From positions 2,506,501-2,570,500 of the forward strand of contig NZ_BCQA01000001.1 of the NCBI RefSeq assembly GCF_001748145.1: a stretch of DNA of 64,000 bases, given 5' to 3'. This DNA comes from Bosea sp. BIWAKO-01 (GTDB lineage Bacteria > Pseudomonadota > Alphaproteobacteria > Rhizobiales > Beijerinckiaceae). Position 1 is the first letter of the stretch. Each line of letters begins with the position of its first letter. Under the pieces are notes generated by a model that saw nothing but the letters and a program-made list of their open reading frames with translations, did no database searches and was not told the DNA's origin. A program made the translations under genes and the position numbers. Shown piece by piece: positions 1-8,656 of this stretch.

Positions 1-498
1 GGTCCAGTGGAAATTGCCGGAATGCCAGCCAATGAAGCTGGTGACGATGGGATCGCCGATGTTGAAGGTGGCATCGCGCTGGCTGAAGGCGAAGACGCGC
101 CCCAGCCGCGGCGCGGCAACCAGGGCTCCGGCGCTGATCCTCGGGACGCCGAAGGGCAAGGTCACTGCAAAGCCGAGATTGCCGCCCAGGATTTCGAGCG
201 GGGTCACCCAGGTCGGTGTCACGAAGTCGATCCGCGCCTCGACCTTGACATCGCTGAGGACGGCTCCGCCGAGCTGGAGACGGCGGGAACCCGGCAAGCT
301 GCCGGAATAGCTGTAGAAATCATTCTGGAAATAGAAGCCCGGCGGCGGCACCAGGCCCGACAGAGGTCCGCGCAAACCCGGGACATAAAGACTAGCGCCG
401 CCTTCTGTCGCAAATGCCGGGCCCGCTGCCAGGCCGGCGAAGACGCAAAATGCGGCACCGATTTTCGAAACGTGCCGCCGCATCGATTCGGCCCCCAT
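1..498 (-). CDS. SphA/MetA-type outer-membrane protein, C-terminus cut by window edge
   Basis: The frame is open from an ATG at 498 (or the in-frame ATG at 483) to the left edge, 166 codons without a stop. The protein starts MRRHVSKIGAAFCVF, an export signal ending near AFA, and continues with aromatic, glycine-rich text (PPPGFYFQNDFYSYSG, then FNIGDPIVTSFIGWH). This matches the transporter/outer-membrane family called SphA or MetA-pathway phenol-degradation protein (COG4313), beta-barrels near catabolic genes. No strong ribosome site precedes either ATG. The partner genes lie outside the window, so the substrate cannot be said. The family call is from recalled sequence pattern; that it is a coding exported protein is well supported. 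Confidence 0.75.
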   Translation of the reverse strand, partial: MGAESMRRHVSKIGAAFCVFAGLAAGPAFATEGGASLYVPGLRGPLSGLVPPPGFYFQNDFYSYSGSLPGSRRLQLGGAVLSDVKVEARIDFVTPTWVTPLEILGGNLGFAVTLPFGVPRISAGALVAAPRLGRVFAFSQRDATFNIGDPIVTSFIGWHSGNFHWT

Positions 499-685
499 TA
501 CGTTATGGAGGTGAAGCTGGGCCGGGCTCGGTTTCATCGTCAAGCGAAGAGTTTCGTTGCTGTGGCCGAAGACCGCCGAAGATTTTCGAGTGTGGTGTTT
601 ACGACCCGGTAAGACGCAGGCGATGTTATGCTGGGGGTGCGAGACGGGTGCGCAGACCGAAGAGGCTCCAATCCATGACTGTCTC

Positions 686-964
686 ATGAGCAGAGTTCTG
701 TTGAGCGGCCTTGCTGCAGCGACAATCCTTGCTGCACTGTCGTCGCGCGCCGAGGCTTTCTGGGAGCGCTCCCAGATCATGGCCTGTGCCGAGGCGCAGA
801 CCGAAGCGGAACGGATCAGGCGGCAGTGCTGGATCTTCGATCCGGTGCCGGAGTTTCCGGCCCCGGTCTTGTCCGGGTATCGGTACGTGCCTTACGTGAA
901 GCGCTCCGGGCGGGCGCGCGGTCCCTGGCCGCATGGTGAGAAGGTCGTCCGGCGCCTCGGCTAG
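686..964 (+). CDS. Small secreted hypothetical protein
   Basis: A 92-residue product beginning MSRVLLSGLAAATILAALSS, a clear Sec signal peptide with likely cleavage after RAEA. The mature part is short and has two cysteines (ACAEAQ and RRQCWIF), which could form a periplasmic disulfide. The same frame is open back to 557, but the ATG at 686 places the signal peptide at the start, so it is preferred. I recognise no family. The gene stands alone between two genes on the other strand. Confidence 0.6.
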   Translation: MSRVLLSGLAAATILAALSSRAEAFWERSQIMACAEAQTEAERIRRQCWIFDPVPEFPAPVLSGYRYVPYVKRSGRARGPWPHGEKVVRRLG

Positions 965-1009
965 GTCCGTTCTGGCCGGGACGTCAGGACCGAGTCACCG
1001 GGCGAGGTG

Positions 1010-1315
1010 TCAGCACTTATAGACGGTGCCAGCCGTGCTGGGACCTTTCCAGGTATGGGTCGCCACCGGTGAGACGACATGGGTCCCGCCGGCTTCGGCG
1101 GCGCGGATTTTCAGCCGGGCCAGGGCGCTGTCGCGGGCGCTATCGATCAGCAGGGTCTGATTGATGGTCGAATCGCCGTTGATCTCCGCAATCTGCTTGC
1201 AGGATTCAACGATTGCCTTGTTGTCGGTCACGACCACTGCATTGGAGCGCGAGTTCGGAACGGCGCAGGCGGTGAGTGCGAGCATCGACAGGAGCAGTAT
1301 CGGGCGCAGTAGCAT
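1010..1315 (-). CDS. Small lipoprotein, DUF4156-like
   Basis: The 101-residue product begins MLLRPILLLSMLALTAC, a lipoprotein signal peptide with lipobox LTAC, so it should be lipid-anchored in the envelope. The mature part contains VVTDNKAIVESCKQIAE and a segment about RLKIRAAEAGGTHVVSP; the pattern of a cysteine after a short strand and then 'A.E.GG..VV' resembles DUF4156 lipoproteins. The frame extends 11 codons further upstream to 1348, but that start would bury the signal peptide. Function is unknown. Confidence 0.65.
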   Translation of the reverse strand: MLLRPILLLSMLALTACAVPNSRSNAVVVTDNKAIVESCKQIAEINGDSTINQTLLIDSARDSALARLKIRAAEAGGTHVVSPVATHTWKGPSTAGTVYKC

Positions 1316-1524
1316 CGGGGTCTTTCCTGAAGGCCTGTGTGTGGCCATATCACATTTCGCACGATCAGCCGCCTGGCTGCAATTTCGGGAAACAGGCCGC
1401 CGCGGACGATCGCATTGAACCGCGGACGCAGGTGTTCTATCCCGGGGCCGCTTTCACTCAGGTCGCTTCAAGAGCCGCAGGCCCATCGCGCCGCAGCCGG
1501 CGGCCTTTCGCATAAGGATCGACC

Positions 1525-1788
1525 ATGGCCCGCAAGAAATCCAAACCGCTCGATGCCGAGTTCGTCATGTTCGACATCGTCTATTCTGATGGCTCGCGCT
1601 CGTCGAACCGGCGGGTTCCCTCCGACCTGCTCGGTGGGCTCGATGGTGACGAACCGGCGCGCGAGGCCATCATGGAACAGGACCAGATCATCGCGGAGAA
1701 GTCCGGCAAGCCGGCGCTCGCGATCACCTCGCTGACCCGTTCCGGAAAGGCTGCCCCGGAGAAGCCGGCGCAGAAAGCCCGCCGCTAG
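1525..1788 (+). CDS. Small conserved hypothetical protein
   Basis: An 87-residue hydrophilic protein, MARKKSKPLDAEFVMFDIVYSDG, ending in a lysine/alanine-rich tail (PEKPAQKARR). An AAGGA ribosome site sits about 6 bases before the ATG. There is no signal peptide or membrane segment. The N-terminal strand followed by SNRRVPSDLLGGLDGDE suggests a small folded domain with a basic tail. I recognise no function; its neighbours are envelope lipoproteins on either side. Confidence 0.6.
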   Translation: MARKKSKPLDAEFVMFDIVYSDGSRSSNRRVPSDLLGGLDGDEPAREAIMEQDQIIAEKSGKPALAITSLTRSGKAAPEKPAQKARR

Positions 1789-1908
1789 CAGGCGTAACTC
1801 CGACGCCACACATGCGGAAACCTTAATATCTCGTCTGCCTTGACGGTTGCCGTAGCGATAGTTTTCATGCGAATTGGCGGTCTTGGGTGGCTGAAAAAGG
1901 ATATATTG

Positions 1909-2214
1909 ATGCGTTCTCTTATTGTCGTGGGGCTTCTGGCCGCGGGGCTGGCCGGCTGCCAGACCGCACAGGAATCGATGGCCGACGCAGAAATCACCTG
2001 CGAAGCTCAGGGCTTCCGTCCGGGCACACGCGCTTATCAGCAGTGCCGTTCTGCCAATTATGTCGAGAACCGCCGTGCATCGAATGAGACCGCCAGTGCT
2101 GTGACTGCCGGCGTTGCCGCGGGCGTCGTCGGCGGCGCGATTGTCGGTGCCGCAGCGTCCCGTCCCTATTACGGCCGCGGCTATTACTATGGCCGTCCCG
2201 GCTACTGGTGGTGA
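1909..2214 (+). CDS. Small lipoprotein with glycine/tyrosine-rich tail
   Basis: The 101-residue product starts MRSLIVVGLLAAGLAGC, a lipobox (LAGC) signal. The middle holds a conserved-looking CEAQGFRPGTRAYQQC segment. It is followed by an alanine/glycine/valine-rich stretch (VTAGVAAGVVGGAIVGAA) that may lie in the membrane, and a Tyr/Gly tail (YYGRGYYYGRPGYWW). The start at 1909 is chosen over the upstream in-frame ATG at 1840 because an AAAAAGG ribosome site precedes it and it gives the lipobox. A strong terminator follows directly. It resembles the many small rhizobial lipoproteins of unknown role. Confidence 0.7.
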   Translation: MRSLIVVGLLAAGLAGCQTAQESMADAEITCEAQGFRPGTRAYQQCRSANYVENRRASNETASAVTAGVAAGVVGGAIVGAAASRPYYGRGYYYGRPGYWW

Positions 2215-2220
2215 GATTCC

Positions 2221-2255
2221 AAATCCGGGAGGCTTCCGCCTCCCGGATTTTGTTT
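2221..2255 (+). terminator. Intrinsic terminator after the lipoprotein gene
   Basis: A 13-bp perfect stem (AAATCCGGGAGGC / GCCTCCCGGATTT) with a 4-base TTCC loop starts 6 bases after the stop codon at 2214 and runs into TTTTGTTT. It is the clearest factor-independent terminator in the window. Confidence 0.85.
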
Positions 2256-2304
2256 GAAGTGCGCATTGGCTGACCGGCTGCAGATTGCGCCCGGTCATAT
2301 TTTT

Positions 2305-2404
2305 TAGATCATCAGACCGGATCTCGTATCCTGTCCAATGATCTGAGCTTCTGTTGCATCGGCTTGCCCGAAAGCCGCGATCCCCTTCTCGGGCCGATGC
2401 TCTA
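2305..2404 (+). repeat. Dispersed intergenic repeat, copy A
   Basis: Starts TAGATCATCAGACCGG, continues with CGTATC and ATGATCTGAG, then GCATCGGC, a hairpin core CCCGAAA...TCTCGGG and GATGCTCTAG. It is alignable over its whole length with copies at 24730-24830 (inverted), 36867-36970 and 48597-48690. Its right end overlaps the stop codon of the minus-strand gene at 2402. Confidence 0.8.
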
Positions 2405-3004
2405 GCGTTTCGTGCTGCGGCGTCGCACCGGGGCCGGCGCAGGCTCGCTTGACGACGTCAGCAGCGAGCCGAGCACATAGACGGCGATGCCAATGCCGAG
2501 CAACGCTGCAAGTGGTTCCTTCTCCGTCCGTTTCGCCAGCAGGCGGCTGCCGTCACGGGCATAATCCTGGGCGATGTTGCCTGACGATTGCAGCCAGCTT
2601 TCCCCGGCTTTCATCGAATCTCTCCCCGCCTTGATCATGTCGTCTCCGCCGTAATCGGAGAAGAGCCGGCGCAGGCGCCCGTAGTGGGGCTCCCATTGCG
2701 GTCGTGCGGGTCGCATGCTCGCCCAGGCGATCAAGCCGACGCTGAGGGCGCCGAGGCCGAAGGCGACGACCGGATGGCGTTGGATGGCGCGCAGGGCAAC
2801 CTCGCCCTTTTCCTGGGCGTACTGCCCTGCCTCGCCGGGATCGACATCGCGGATCGCGTCCTTGGCGCGATCATAGCCATCCTTGACGGTCCCAGCGAGA
2901 TCGGCCGCCTTGGCGCGGATCGTATTGCCGGCACGCTTGGCCTCATCCTCTACCTCGTCCCAATCCTTCGGCATGTCGGGCGGAAACGCATTGTTGGTCG
3001 CCAT
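2402..3004 (-). CDS. Membrane protein with DUF883/ElaB-like layout
   Basis: A 200-residue protein. The N-terminal half is charged and helical (DWDEVEDEAKRAGNTIRAKAADLAGTVKDGYDRAKDAI) and looks like an amphipathic coiled coil. One hydrophobic segment follows near residues 80-98 (VVAFGLGALSVGLIAWASM). There is a second charged helical part, and a second membrane segment near 165-182 (LAALLGIGIAVYVLGSLL). The tail is basic (RRRSTKR). The layout recalls ElaB/YqjD/DUF883 proteins that link membrane and cytoplasm, duplicated here in one chain. ATG at 3004 has GGAG 8 bases upstream; an in-frame GTG lies at 3013. The function is not known. Confidence 0.65.
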   Translation of the reverse strand: MATNNAFPPDMPKDWDEVEDEAKRAGNTIRAKAADLAGTVKDGYDRAKDAIRDVDPGEAGQYAQEKGEVALRAIQRHPVVAFGLGALSVGLIAWASMRPARPQWEPHYGRLRRLFSDYGGDDMIKAGRDSMKAGESWLQSSGNIAQDYARDGSRLLAKRTEKEPLAALLGIGIAVYVLGSLLTSSSEPAPAPVRRRSTKR

Positions 3005-3196
3005 CGCGGACACTCCAGTCTCTCGTTTCGGGTGTGCAAACTGAACGATGCTGCAGCGACAGAGTTCCGTCAGCGTTCACGGAAATGTGCCGAGCCTGCC
3101 GGCTAAGGCTTGTTGAGGCCGACTTCCGGTCACGAGGGTGCCCAGATTGGATGCGAGGTCGTCATCATCCGATCGGGATCGACTAAGGAGATGATC

Positions 3197-3466
3197 ATGG
3201 AAACACAGCACCTTCAGATGCAGTGCAACCCCATCATGACCGACCCGGAATGGATTGCCCTTGAAAGCCTCGACGAGGAAACCAAGCACTTCATCTTCGA
3301 CGATGCCGTGTTGCTGTCGCTGCGGCAGCGGGGATTCGTGGAGCCGGCCGATGGCCTGTGGCGTGTTACCACGCGCGGCCACCGGGCGCTGAGCGAGCGC
3401 AACTATTGGTGGCTCGCACATACCCAGGCCTCGCGCTCGCTGTGCTCCAGCGCCTTCTCGGGGTGA
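3197..3466 (+). CDS. Small hypothetical protein, winged-helix-like
   Basis: The 89-residue product is METQHLQMQCNPIMTDPEW and onward. The middle, LLSLRQRGFVEPADGLWRVTTRGHRALSERN, reads like the recognition helix and wing of a small winged-helix domain (compare '..L...GL......W.LT..G...L'), but the start of such a domain is short. An AAGGAG ribosome site lies 6 bases before the ATG at 3197; a second ATG at 3191 directly abuts that site and is less likely. No family could be named. Confidence 0.55.
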   Translation: METQHLQMQCNPIMTDPEWIALESLDEETKHFIFDDAVLLSLRQRGFVEPADGLWRVTTRGHRALSERNYWWLAHTQASRSLCSSAFSG

Positions 3467-3580
3467 GCGGAGGCCCTATCGGCCAAAACCGGTCTCATGG
3501 CCATCATTGGCCGGGGGTGCCTCTGGATATCGCGCGGCGATACATCACATGACAGTCAGTCGTCCTGATTGAAGAGCGCC

Positions 3581-3901
3581 ATGGCCAAGCCTGTCAGCAT
3601 CACCGTTTCTCACGACCTCGGACGGGAGGCCGCCCTGGACCGGCTGCGCAGCGGCATCGACCGCATCCGCGACAAGCTCGGCATGGTGAAGATGCAGCTG
3701 GTCGAGGAGAACTGGGACGGGAATACCGTCCAGTTCGGCGTCGCCGCACTCGGCTATACCGTCAGGGGCAAGCTCGAGGTCGAGGAGACGCTTGTCCGCA
3801 TCGAGGTGATGTTGCCCTGGGTGCTCGCGGTCTTCGCCGAGAAGCTCAAGCTCGGGGTCGAGAAGCAGGGACAGGTCCTGCTCGAGAAGCCACACTCCTG
3901 A
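3581..3901 (+). CDS. Polyhydroxyalkanoic acid system family protein
   Basis: A 106-residue protein, MAKPVSITVSHDLGREAALDRLRSG, followed by a helix (IDRIRDKLGMVKMQLVEENW), DGNTVQFGVAALGYTVRGKLEV, and VRIEVMLPWVLAVFAEKLK. The order of strands and the closing LPW...AFAEKL segment match the PHA-granule-region family (PF09650), small proteins often found with polyhydroxyalkanoate genes. No phaC or phasin gene is nearby in this window, so a link to granules rests on the family alone. The ATG at 3581 follows GAAGAG and is preferred over 3569. Confidence 0.75.
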   Translation: MAKPVSITVSHDLGREAALDRLRSGIDRIRDKLGMVKMQLVEENWDGNTVQFGVAALGYTVRGKLEVEETLVRIEVMLPWVLAVFAEKLKLGVEKQGQVLLEKPHS

Positions 3902-4117
3902 TCACAGGTTGCGGGCGCTGCCGGAACGCTTCGCGTTCGTAAAGTTTCCGTTCACCATCAGGCCGTCGCAATGACCCATTGCGACAATTCGCCGGGCACG
4001 ATCGGCAATATTATTGCTGCCTGAAGCGAGAGGGTCGGCGCGCGGCGGTTGAAATTCCACCCTCCGCCCGCCATGGTCTGACAACCCCTTTTCATCACTC
4101 ACCGCTCCGGGAGACCA

Positions 4118-5851
4118 ATGCATCACGGCCCGCTGATCGCCATTCTTGTCGCGGGCCTCGGGCTTGCTTTCGTCTTCGGGGCGCTTGCCCAGAAATTCCG
4201 CTTCCCTCCTCTCGTCGGCTATTTGCTCGCGGGCGTCGCGGTCGGGCCGTTTACCCCGGGGTTCGTCGCGGATCAGGGGCTTGCCAATCAGCTCGCCGAA
4301 ATCGGCGTCATCCTGTTGATGTTCGGCGTCGGCCTGCATTTCTCGCTGAAGGACCTGCTTTCCGTCAAAGCAGTCGCGGTGCCGGGCGCCATTGTTCAGA
4401 TCGGCGTCGCGACCTTGCTGGGCCTCGGCCTCGGCTTGCTGCTGGGCTGGACATGGGTCGCAGGTGTGGTCTTCGGCCTCGCTTTGTCGGTGGCGAGTAC
4501 GGTCGTGCTGTTGCGGGCGCTCCAGGAACGCCGCCTCGTCCAGACTGAGAAGGGCAAGATCGCGGTCGGCTGGCTGATCGTCGAGGATCTCGCCATGGTC
4601 CTCGCGCTGGTCCTGATTCCGGCGGTCGCCGATGCTCTGAATGGCGCGCGACCGGGTGCTCCGAGCCCGCTTGCGGCCCAGTTCGATCTGGGGCTGTGGG
4701 GCGTGCTCGGGCTGACGCTGGCCAAGGTCATCGCCTTCGTCGCGTTCATGCTCATCGTCGGGCGCCGCGTCATTCCCTGGTGCCTGCACTGGGTCGCCCA
4801 TACCGGCTCGCGCGAGCTGTTCCGGCTGGCGGTGCTCGCGGTCGCTCTCGGTGTCGCCTTCCTGGCAGCCAGCCTGTTCGGTGTCTCGTTCGCACTTGGT
4901 GCTTTCTTCGCGGGCATGATCTTGAGCGAGTCGCCGCTCAGCCAGCGCGCCGCCGAAGAATCCCTGCCGCTGCGCGATGCCTTCGCGGTGCTGTTCTTCG
5001 TCTCGGTCGGTATGTTGTTCGATCCGGGCATTCTGCTGCGCGCGCCGGGCCCTCTGCTCGCGACGCTCGCAATCATCCTGATCGGCAAATCGGTCGCGGC
5101 CTGGCTGATCGTGCGAGCCTTCGGCCGGTCGAATGCCGTGGCGCTGACGATATCGGCCAGTCTGGCGCAGATCGGCGAGTTCTCCTTCATCCTGGCCGGG
5201 CTCGGCGTTTCGCTCGCGATCCTGCCGGAGCAGGGGCGCGATCTGATCCTGGCCGGCGCGATCCTGTCGATCCTGCTCAACCCCGTCCTGTTCGCGATCG
5301 TCGAGAAGATCAGCGCGGAGACGCAGCCGGCGAAGCCGAAGCCGAGCGTGGCGGCTCCCGCGCCGGCGCCTGAGCCCGAACGGGATATCGTGCCGACCTC
5401 GCTTTCCGAGCACATGATCGTCGTCGGTTACGGCCGTGTCGGTTCGTTGCTGGGGGCCGGGCTGCTCGCGCATGGCGAGAAACTGCTGGTGATCGAGGAC
5501 CAGTCCGATGCGATCGAGGCGGCCAGGCGCGATGGGGCCGAGATCATCGTCGGGAATGCGGCCGATCCCGAAGTCCTTTCGGCTGCGGGTGTGGCGCGGG
5601 CCAAACGGCTTTTCGTGGCGATTCCGCAGAGCTTCGAGGCTGGCCAGGTTTGCGAGCAGGCCCGGCGCGACAACCCGACGCTGCCGATCGTGGCCCGCGC
5701 GCATTCGGATGCGGAGGTCGAGCACTTGACCAAATGCGGTGCGACGCTGACGATCATGGGTGAGGCCGAGATTGCGCGCGCCATGCTGGCCCTGTGCGCG
5801 AGACCGGGTTCGGCACCAACCGAGCCGCGGCCGTCGGCAGAAGCAGCCTGA
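4118..5851 (+). CDS. ybaL: YbaL/KefB-type monovalent cation:proton antiporter
   Basis: The 577-residue protein has about 12 membrane segments (residues 1-395) of the CPA2 Na+/H+ exchanger fold, beginning GPLIAILVAGLGLAFVFGALAQ and including GVILLMFGVGLHFS and SASLAQIGEFSFILAGLG. After an alanine/proline linker comes a TrkA-N/RCK nucleotide-binding domain (about 430-545) with the Rossmann motif VVGYGRVGSLLG and an acidic residue after the second strand (VIEDQ). There is no TrkA-C domain. This order and length match the YbaL/RosB branch of potassium-efflux transporters. It should sit in the inner membrane and be gated by NAD(H) or a thiol metabolite. It stands as a single gene. Confidence 0.88.
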   Translation: MHHGPLIAILVAGLGLAFVFGALAQKFRFPPLVGYLLAGVAVGPFTPGFVADQGLANQLAEIGVILLMFGVGLHFSLKDLLSVKAVAVPGAIVQIGVATLLGLGLGLLLGWTWVAGVVFGLALSVASTVVLLRALQERRLVQTEKGKIAVGWLIVEDLAMVLALVLIPAVADALNGARPGAPSPLAAQFDLGLWGVLGLTLAKVIAFVAFMLIVGRRVIPWCLHWVAHTGSRELFRLAVLAVALGVAFLAASLFGVSFALGAFFAGMILSESPLSQRAAEESLPLRDAFAVLFFVSVGMLFDPGILLRAPGPLLATLAIILIGKSVAAWLIVRAFGRSNAVALTISASLAQIGEFSFILAGLGVSLAILPEQGRDLILAGAILSILLNPVLFAIVEKISAETQPAKPKPSVAAPAPAPEPERDIVPTSLSEHMIVVGYGRVGSLLGAGLLAHGEKLLVIEDQSDAIEAARRDGAEIIVGNAADPEVLSAAGVARAKRLFVAIPQSFEAGQVCEQARRDNPTLPIVARAHSDAEVEHLTKCGATLTIMGEAEIARAMLALCARPGSAPTEPRPSAEAA

Positions 5852-6068
5852 GGTTTCCGCCGGACCTGACGACGTTCGCGATTGCCGGAACGCGCCCTTG
5901 CGCCACCCGGCGGAAACGGATTTCGGATCGAGTCCCAATGTCCCAATGGCCTCACGCCTGCGATCAGGGCAAGCCCCGGTCGGAGCGCCGGATATCGGGC
6001 CCTGCGGTTGAAATCGGCGGGCAGCTTCCCCACCTGCCTTGCCCGATGTTCTGCCAACCCAAGAGCCG

Positions 6069-6998
6069 ATGAGCCAATTGACCCAGAAGCGCGCGCTGCT
6101 GCTGCGCAATCCCAAGGCGCGGCGTGGCCAGGAGTCGATTACGCCGCTGCTCGAACGACTGGAGGGCGGTGGGCTCACTGTAAGTGTTGAAACCTTCGAG
6201 GCGTTGCCCGAGATCGCCCGCGATATCGTACGCCTGCGCCATATGGCGGACCTTGTCATCGTTTGTGGTGGCGATGGTTCGGTGTCCTCTGCGGCGCTCG
6301 CGGCGATGGAAAGCGGCCTGCCGCTGGGCATCGTCCCGATGGGCACGGCCAATGATCTGGCTCGAACGCTCGACATCCCCATGGATTTGCTTGGAGCCGC
6401 CGATGTGATCGCGCGTGGCGAAACGCGCCCGGTCGATGTCGGCACGGTCAATGGGCACGCCTTCTTCAATGTCGCGAGCATCGGGTTGAGCAGCGAGCTC
6501 GCGCAAAGTCTCGATCCGGTGCTGAAGAGGCGTTTTGGAAGGCTGGGCTATGCGCTGGCGGCCATGAAGGTCATGACCCGGGCGTCGAGGTTCAGCGCGA
6601 CCATCACGGAGAAGGGGCGGGCGATCGACGTCGAGACCTATCAGATCGCGGTGGGCAACGGGCGGCACTATGGCGGTGGCAATGTGGTGCAGGAGGATGC
6701 CGAGATCGATGACGGGCATCTCGACCTCTACAGCCTGGAGATGAAGAACCTCTGGAAGCTGGCATTGATGCTGCGTTCATTCCGCTCGGGAACTCACGGT
6801 GCGTGGCGCGAGGTTCGCACGGCGAAATGCGTCGAGTTCGACATCGAGACGAAGAGGCCCATGCCGATCAACACCGACGGCGAGATCGTCACCGCAACGC
6901 CGGCTCATTTCAAGGTTCACCCCAAGGCCATCTCGATCTTCGCGCCAGCCATCGGCACGCGTCCCGGCACGGTTCGCCCTTCCCTGTATCATCGCTGA
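6069..6998 (+). CDS. YegS/DagK-type lipid kinase
   Basis: A 309-residue diacylglycerol-kinase-catalytic-domain protein. The nucleotide-binding signature VIVCGGDGSVSS lies near residue 65, followed by PLGIVPMGTANDLART near 95, which is the diagnostic 'P.GT.NDLAR' motif. The C-terminal half has the usual substrate domain (VGNGRHYGGG, DGHLDLYSLEMKN, INTDGEIVTATP). It would phosphorylate a diacylglycerol-like lipid or sphingoid on the inner membrane face. The start at 6069 has AAGAG just upstream; the frame opens at 6039. A second paralogue lies at 41014-41910. Confidence 0.85.
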   Translation: MSQLTQKRALLLRNPKARRGQESITPLLERLEGGGLTVSVETFEALPEIARDIVRLRHMADLVIVCGGDGSVSSAALAAMESGLPLGIVPMGTANDLARTLDIPMDLLGAADVIARGETRPVDVGTVNGHAFFNVASIGLSSELAQSLDPVLKRRFGRLGYALAAMKVMTRASRFSATITEKGRAIDVETYQIAVGNGRHYGGGNVVQEDAEIDDGHLDLYSLEMKNLWKLALMLRSFRSGTHGAWREVRTAKCVEFDIETKRPMPINTDGEIVTATPAHFKVHPKAISIFAPAIGTRPGTVRPSLYHR

Positions 6999-7071
6999 CC
7001 GCCGGTACTGCCGCGCTTGCCGCTGCTTCGCAGCAGGCACACCGGGGGCATCGGACCCTGCCCGAAAATAC

Positions 7072-7956
7072 TCAGACGGACAGTTTGCCTAGTGCGCGGA
7101 TCGTTTCCGAGAGCCCTCTATGCAGCTTCTTGTCACGGCGGACGACGATCGCCAGGGTGCGCTTGAGGGGTGGGGTCAGGCTCCGGACCGCGACCCCTGT
7201 TGGAGCCCGGTGCCCCGCGACTGCCATGCCTGGCAGGACGGCACAGCCCAACCCCGCTCCGACGAGTTCCTTGATGGCTTCCACGCTCCCCAAGGACATG
7301 ATCGGCCTGAGCGTCACCCCCGCCTGAGAGAGCCACGCATCGGCGATGCTGCGCGTCCTCCCGCCGGGCTCGAAGAGGATAACGGGGCGGCCTTCGAGCC
7401 AGGCCGGGTCGACCTTGGCGGGGAGCGGCATGTCCTGCGGCGCGATGAGGACGAACTCGTCGTCGAGCACCGGGGTCACGTCCAGCATGCGGCCTGCCGC
7501 AGGCAACGTCACCAATGCGACATCGATCGCGTTCTCCTCGATGGCCTTGAGAAAATCGGTCGTGTTGCCGGTGGTGACCGTGATCTCGAGCGTCGGGAAT
7601 TTCCGGCGGAGTTCCTTCAGCACCGGTGGCAGCAGATAGATGCAGGCCGTCGCGCCTGTCCCGAGCCTGACACGTCCCATCGCGCCCTTGCCATGCCGTG
7701 CCATGGCTTCGGTCGCGCCGCCGACCAGGCGGCCGATCTGGTGTGCATAGCCCAGGAGTTCATCGCCCGCCGGGGTTGTCTGGCATTTGCGGCCGATCCG
7801 TTCGATCAGCGTCACTCCCAGACGTCGCTCCAGCTGGCGCAATTGCAAGCTGACGGCCGGCTGCGAGAGCCCTCGGCGTTCAGCCGCGGCGGTGAAGCTG
7901 CCCAGCTCCACGACGTCGACGAAGGCCTGCAGCTGGTCGAGACTGAGATTGGACAC
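7072..7956 (-). CDS. LysR-family transcriptional regulator
   Basis: A 294-residue regulator. It has an N-terminal winged helix (LDQLQAFVDVVELGSFTAAAERRGLSQPAVSLQLRQLERRLGVTL, residues 6-50) and a periplasmic-binding-type effector domain (from about residue 90, GRVRLGTGATACIYLLPPVL). It is divergent from the GNAT and MFS genes that start 100 bases away, the classic arrangement for a LysR protein controlling its neighbours and itself. The effector cannot be read from sequence. Confidence 0.9.
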   Translation of the reverse strand: MSNLSLDQLQAFVDVVELGSFTAAAERRGLSQPAVSLQLRQLERRLGVTLIERIGRKCQTTPAGDELLGYAHQIGRLVGGATEAMARHGKGAMGRVRLGTGATACIYLLPPVLKELRRKFPTLEITVTTGNTTDFLKAIEENAIDVALVTLPAAGRMLDVTPVLDDEFVLIAPQDMPLPAKVDPAWLEGRPVILFEPGGRTRSIADAWLSQAGVTLRPIMSLGSVEAIKELVGAGLGCAVLPGMAVAGHRAPTGVAVRSLTPPLKRTLAIVVRRDKKLHRGLSETIRALGKLSV

Positions 7957-8056
7957 CCAAAGAATATCTCATGCTCCGCATAATCAGGCAAATCTTCCTT
8001 AATGCCCGGGGGAGGCCTAGCGAAGGTGCCAGGACCCATCTTCGAAGAGCGAAACA

Positions 8057-8656
8057 ATGCCCAGCCTGGCGGAATGCCCATCGCAGCCATCGGCCATCTC
8101 ATCGTCCAGGGTCGCGATCCGCGCGGCGCAAGAGCGCGACCTCGAGACCATCCAGGAGATTTATGCGCACCATGTTCTGCATGGGCTCGCCAGCTTCGAG
8201 ACCGTTGCGCCTTCGCTCGAGGAGTTGGCGGCCAGGCGCGCTGCCGTCCTCGATCTCGGCCTGCCCTTCCTGGTGGCGGAAATCGACGCAGCGGTCGTCG
8301 GCTACTGCTATGCGACGTGCTACCGGCCCCGGCCCGCCTATCGATATACGGTGGAGGATTCCGTCTATGTCGCGCCGGGAATGGCAGGGCGCGGCATTGG
8401 GAGCCGGCTCCTGGCCGCCCTCATCGACCACTGTGAGAGGGGCCCCTGGCGCCAAATGGTGGCCGTCATCGGCAATAGCGACAATCGCGGTTCGATCGCC
8501 TTGCACGGTCGCATGGGCTTCGAACCGGTCGGCACGTTTCGGGCAATCGGCTTCAAGCTGGGAGGGTGGTTGGACACGGTGCTGATGCAAAGGGCGTTGG
8601 GCCAGGGAGCCCTTACGCCGCCAGATGACGGTTCGTATCCATCGGCCTCGGCATGA
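8057..8656 (+). CDS. Phosphinothricin-acetyltransferase-like GNAT
   Basis: A 199-residue GCN5-type acetyltransferase. VAIRAAQERDLETIQEIYAHHV at about 20-40, then SFETVAPSLEEL, the acetyl-CoA loop VAPGMAGRGIGSRLL near 110, and NSDNRGSIALHGRMGFEPVG follow the pattern of PAT/Bar and methionine-sulfoximine/ArsN-type enzymes, which acetylate glutamate-analogue toxins such as phosphinothricin. The substrate is inferred from family only. The gene overlaps the MFS gene by 4 bases (ATGA), so the two are translated together. Confidence 0.8.
   Translation: MPSLAECPSQPSAISSSRVAIRAAQERDLETIQEIYAHHVLHGLASFETVAPSLEELAARRAAVLDLGLPFLVAEIDAAVVGYCYATCYRPRPAYRYTVEDSVYVAPGMAGRGIGSRLLAALIDHCERGPWRQMVAVIGNSDNRGSIALHGRMGFEPVGTFRAIGFKLGGWLDTVLMQRALGQGALTPPDDGSYPSASA

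Noticed and set aside
3902..6481. Long minus-strand open frame of 859 codons
   Set aside because: It lies antisense to the antiporter and lipid-kinase genes, is arginine/glutamine/aspartate-rich without motifs, and results from high GC at third positions of the real genes.
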